Shown here piece by piece: positions 63,860-64,000 of a stretch of DNA of 64,000 nt. The stretch comes from Lachnospiraceae bacterium (GTDB taxonomy: Bacteria > Bacillota > Clostridia > Lachnospirales > Lachnospiraceae), in the NCBI GenBank assembly GCA_910574185.1, contig CAJSZQ010000016.1:23286-87285 (forward strand), in the 5' to 3' direction. Both the position numbers and the translations under genes were made by a program. Each line of letters opens with the position of its first letter. Position 1 is the first letter of the stretch. A model generated the notes under the pieces. The model ran no database searches. It was not told the DNA's origin and was given only the letters and a program-made list of their open reading frames with translations.

Positions 63860-64000
63860 ATGGCAAGACCTAAAACATATATTATTAAGCTTAGTGATGA
63901 TGAAAGGACTACTCTTCAAAAAACAATCAAAAATAAGAATACCTGTAAGACTGTTTTGAAACGGTGTCAAATATTACTTGAACTGGATGAAGAGCAGGGG
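63860..64000 (+). mobile_element. IS630-family transposase, 5' part (cut by window end)
   Basis: From the ATG at 63860 the sequence reads MARPKTYIIKLSDDERTTLQ, then KTIKNKNTCKTVLKRC and QILLELDEEQG, running off the edge. This matches the N-terminal helix-turn-helix of IS630-type transposases. A GGTGGATGG site precedes it. Positions 63729-63859 are probably the IS left end and a short spacer. Confidence 0.75.

Noticed and set aside
1..64000. rRNA, tRNA genes or CRISPR arrays
   Set aside because: No cloverleaf with conserved T-loop, no rRNA sequence and no regularly spaced repeats were seen on either strand. A scan with tRNAscan or Infernal could not be run.

Overview
The window comes from a low-to-moderate GC, spore-forming Clostridia member, most likely Lachnospiraceae. 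The basis is the housekeeping gene set (guaA, mutS2, an RlmCD-type rRNA methyltransferase, YhaM), a TPP-riboswitch-controlled thiT, a split spoIIID behind a sigma-E-like promoter, and accessory families common in gut Lachnospiraceae (DUF5688, DUF3169, DUF932, DUF927). This placement rests on family knowledge; no database was searched. No rRNA, tRNA or CRISPR array was seen.

Layout. Positions 1-10000 are a worn accessory zone on both strands: small enzymes (GNAT acetyltransferases, a SAM methyltransferase, DUF1801, DUF2200), crcB, yjdF with a structured leader, a HEPN-like protein, and many decayed fragments. Positions 10000-14300 are core: guaA, a MATE exporter, then thiT under a TPP riboswitch, followed by the 3' half of spoIIID. 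Positions 14309-34612 are a 20.3-kb integrative mobilizable element. It carries a large serine recombinase at one end, recombination genes (a Rad52/22-like annealing protein and a frameshifted YqaJ exonuclease), DUF932, an XRE regulator, a MobC/relaxase pair with a candidate oriT, an excisionase-like protein, an RtcB-PrfH RNA-repair/ribosome-rescue pair, a DUF927 ATPase and a DUF1703 ATPase. Positions 34589-34775 hold the 5' half of spoIIID with its promoter. Positions 35500-36700 hold an XRE/DUF3169 pair, a MITE and a Nudix hydrolase. Positions 36900-55000 are a defence island: an Mrr-like nuclease-helicase facing two amino-methyltransferases, then a type I restriction-modification operon (xre, DUF4145, hsdM, hsdS, a spare hsdS cassette, hsdR, tyrosine recombinase) and DinD and RhuM remnants. 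Positions 55000-63700 are core again: rlmCD, yhaM, a catalytically dead HtrA-like membrane protein, mutS2 and a two-component system. An IS630-type transposase begins at the right edge.

The main discovery is that the 20.3-kb element sits inside spoIIID. The two halves, about 20 kb apart on the minus strand, rejoin in frame to an 84-residue SpoIIID, and the recombinase gene runs into the attachment site. This has the organisation of the sigK skin element, but in a different sporulation regulator. Excision would be needed to make SpoIIID; otherwise the strain is a SpoIIID mutant.

Other notable points: a MITE family with 8-bp target duplications (two full copies, a 59-bp mini copy and one fragment); three type I specificity (TRD) cassettes framed by the same short repeats; and paralogous small genes whose ribosome-binding sites point to a possible AUU start.
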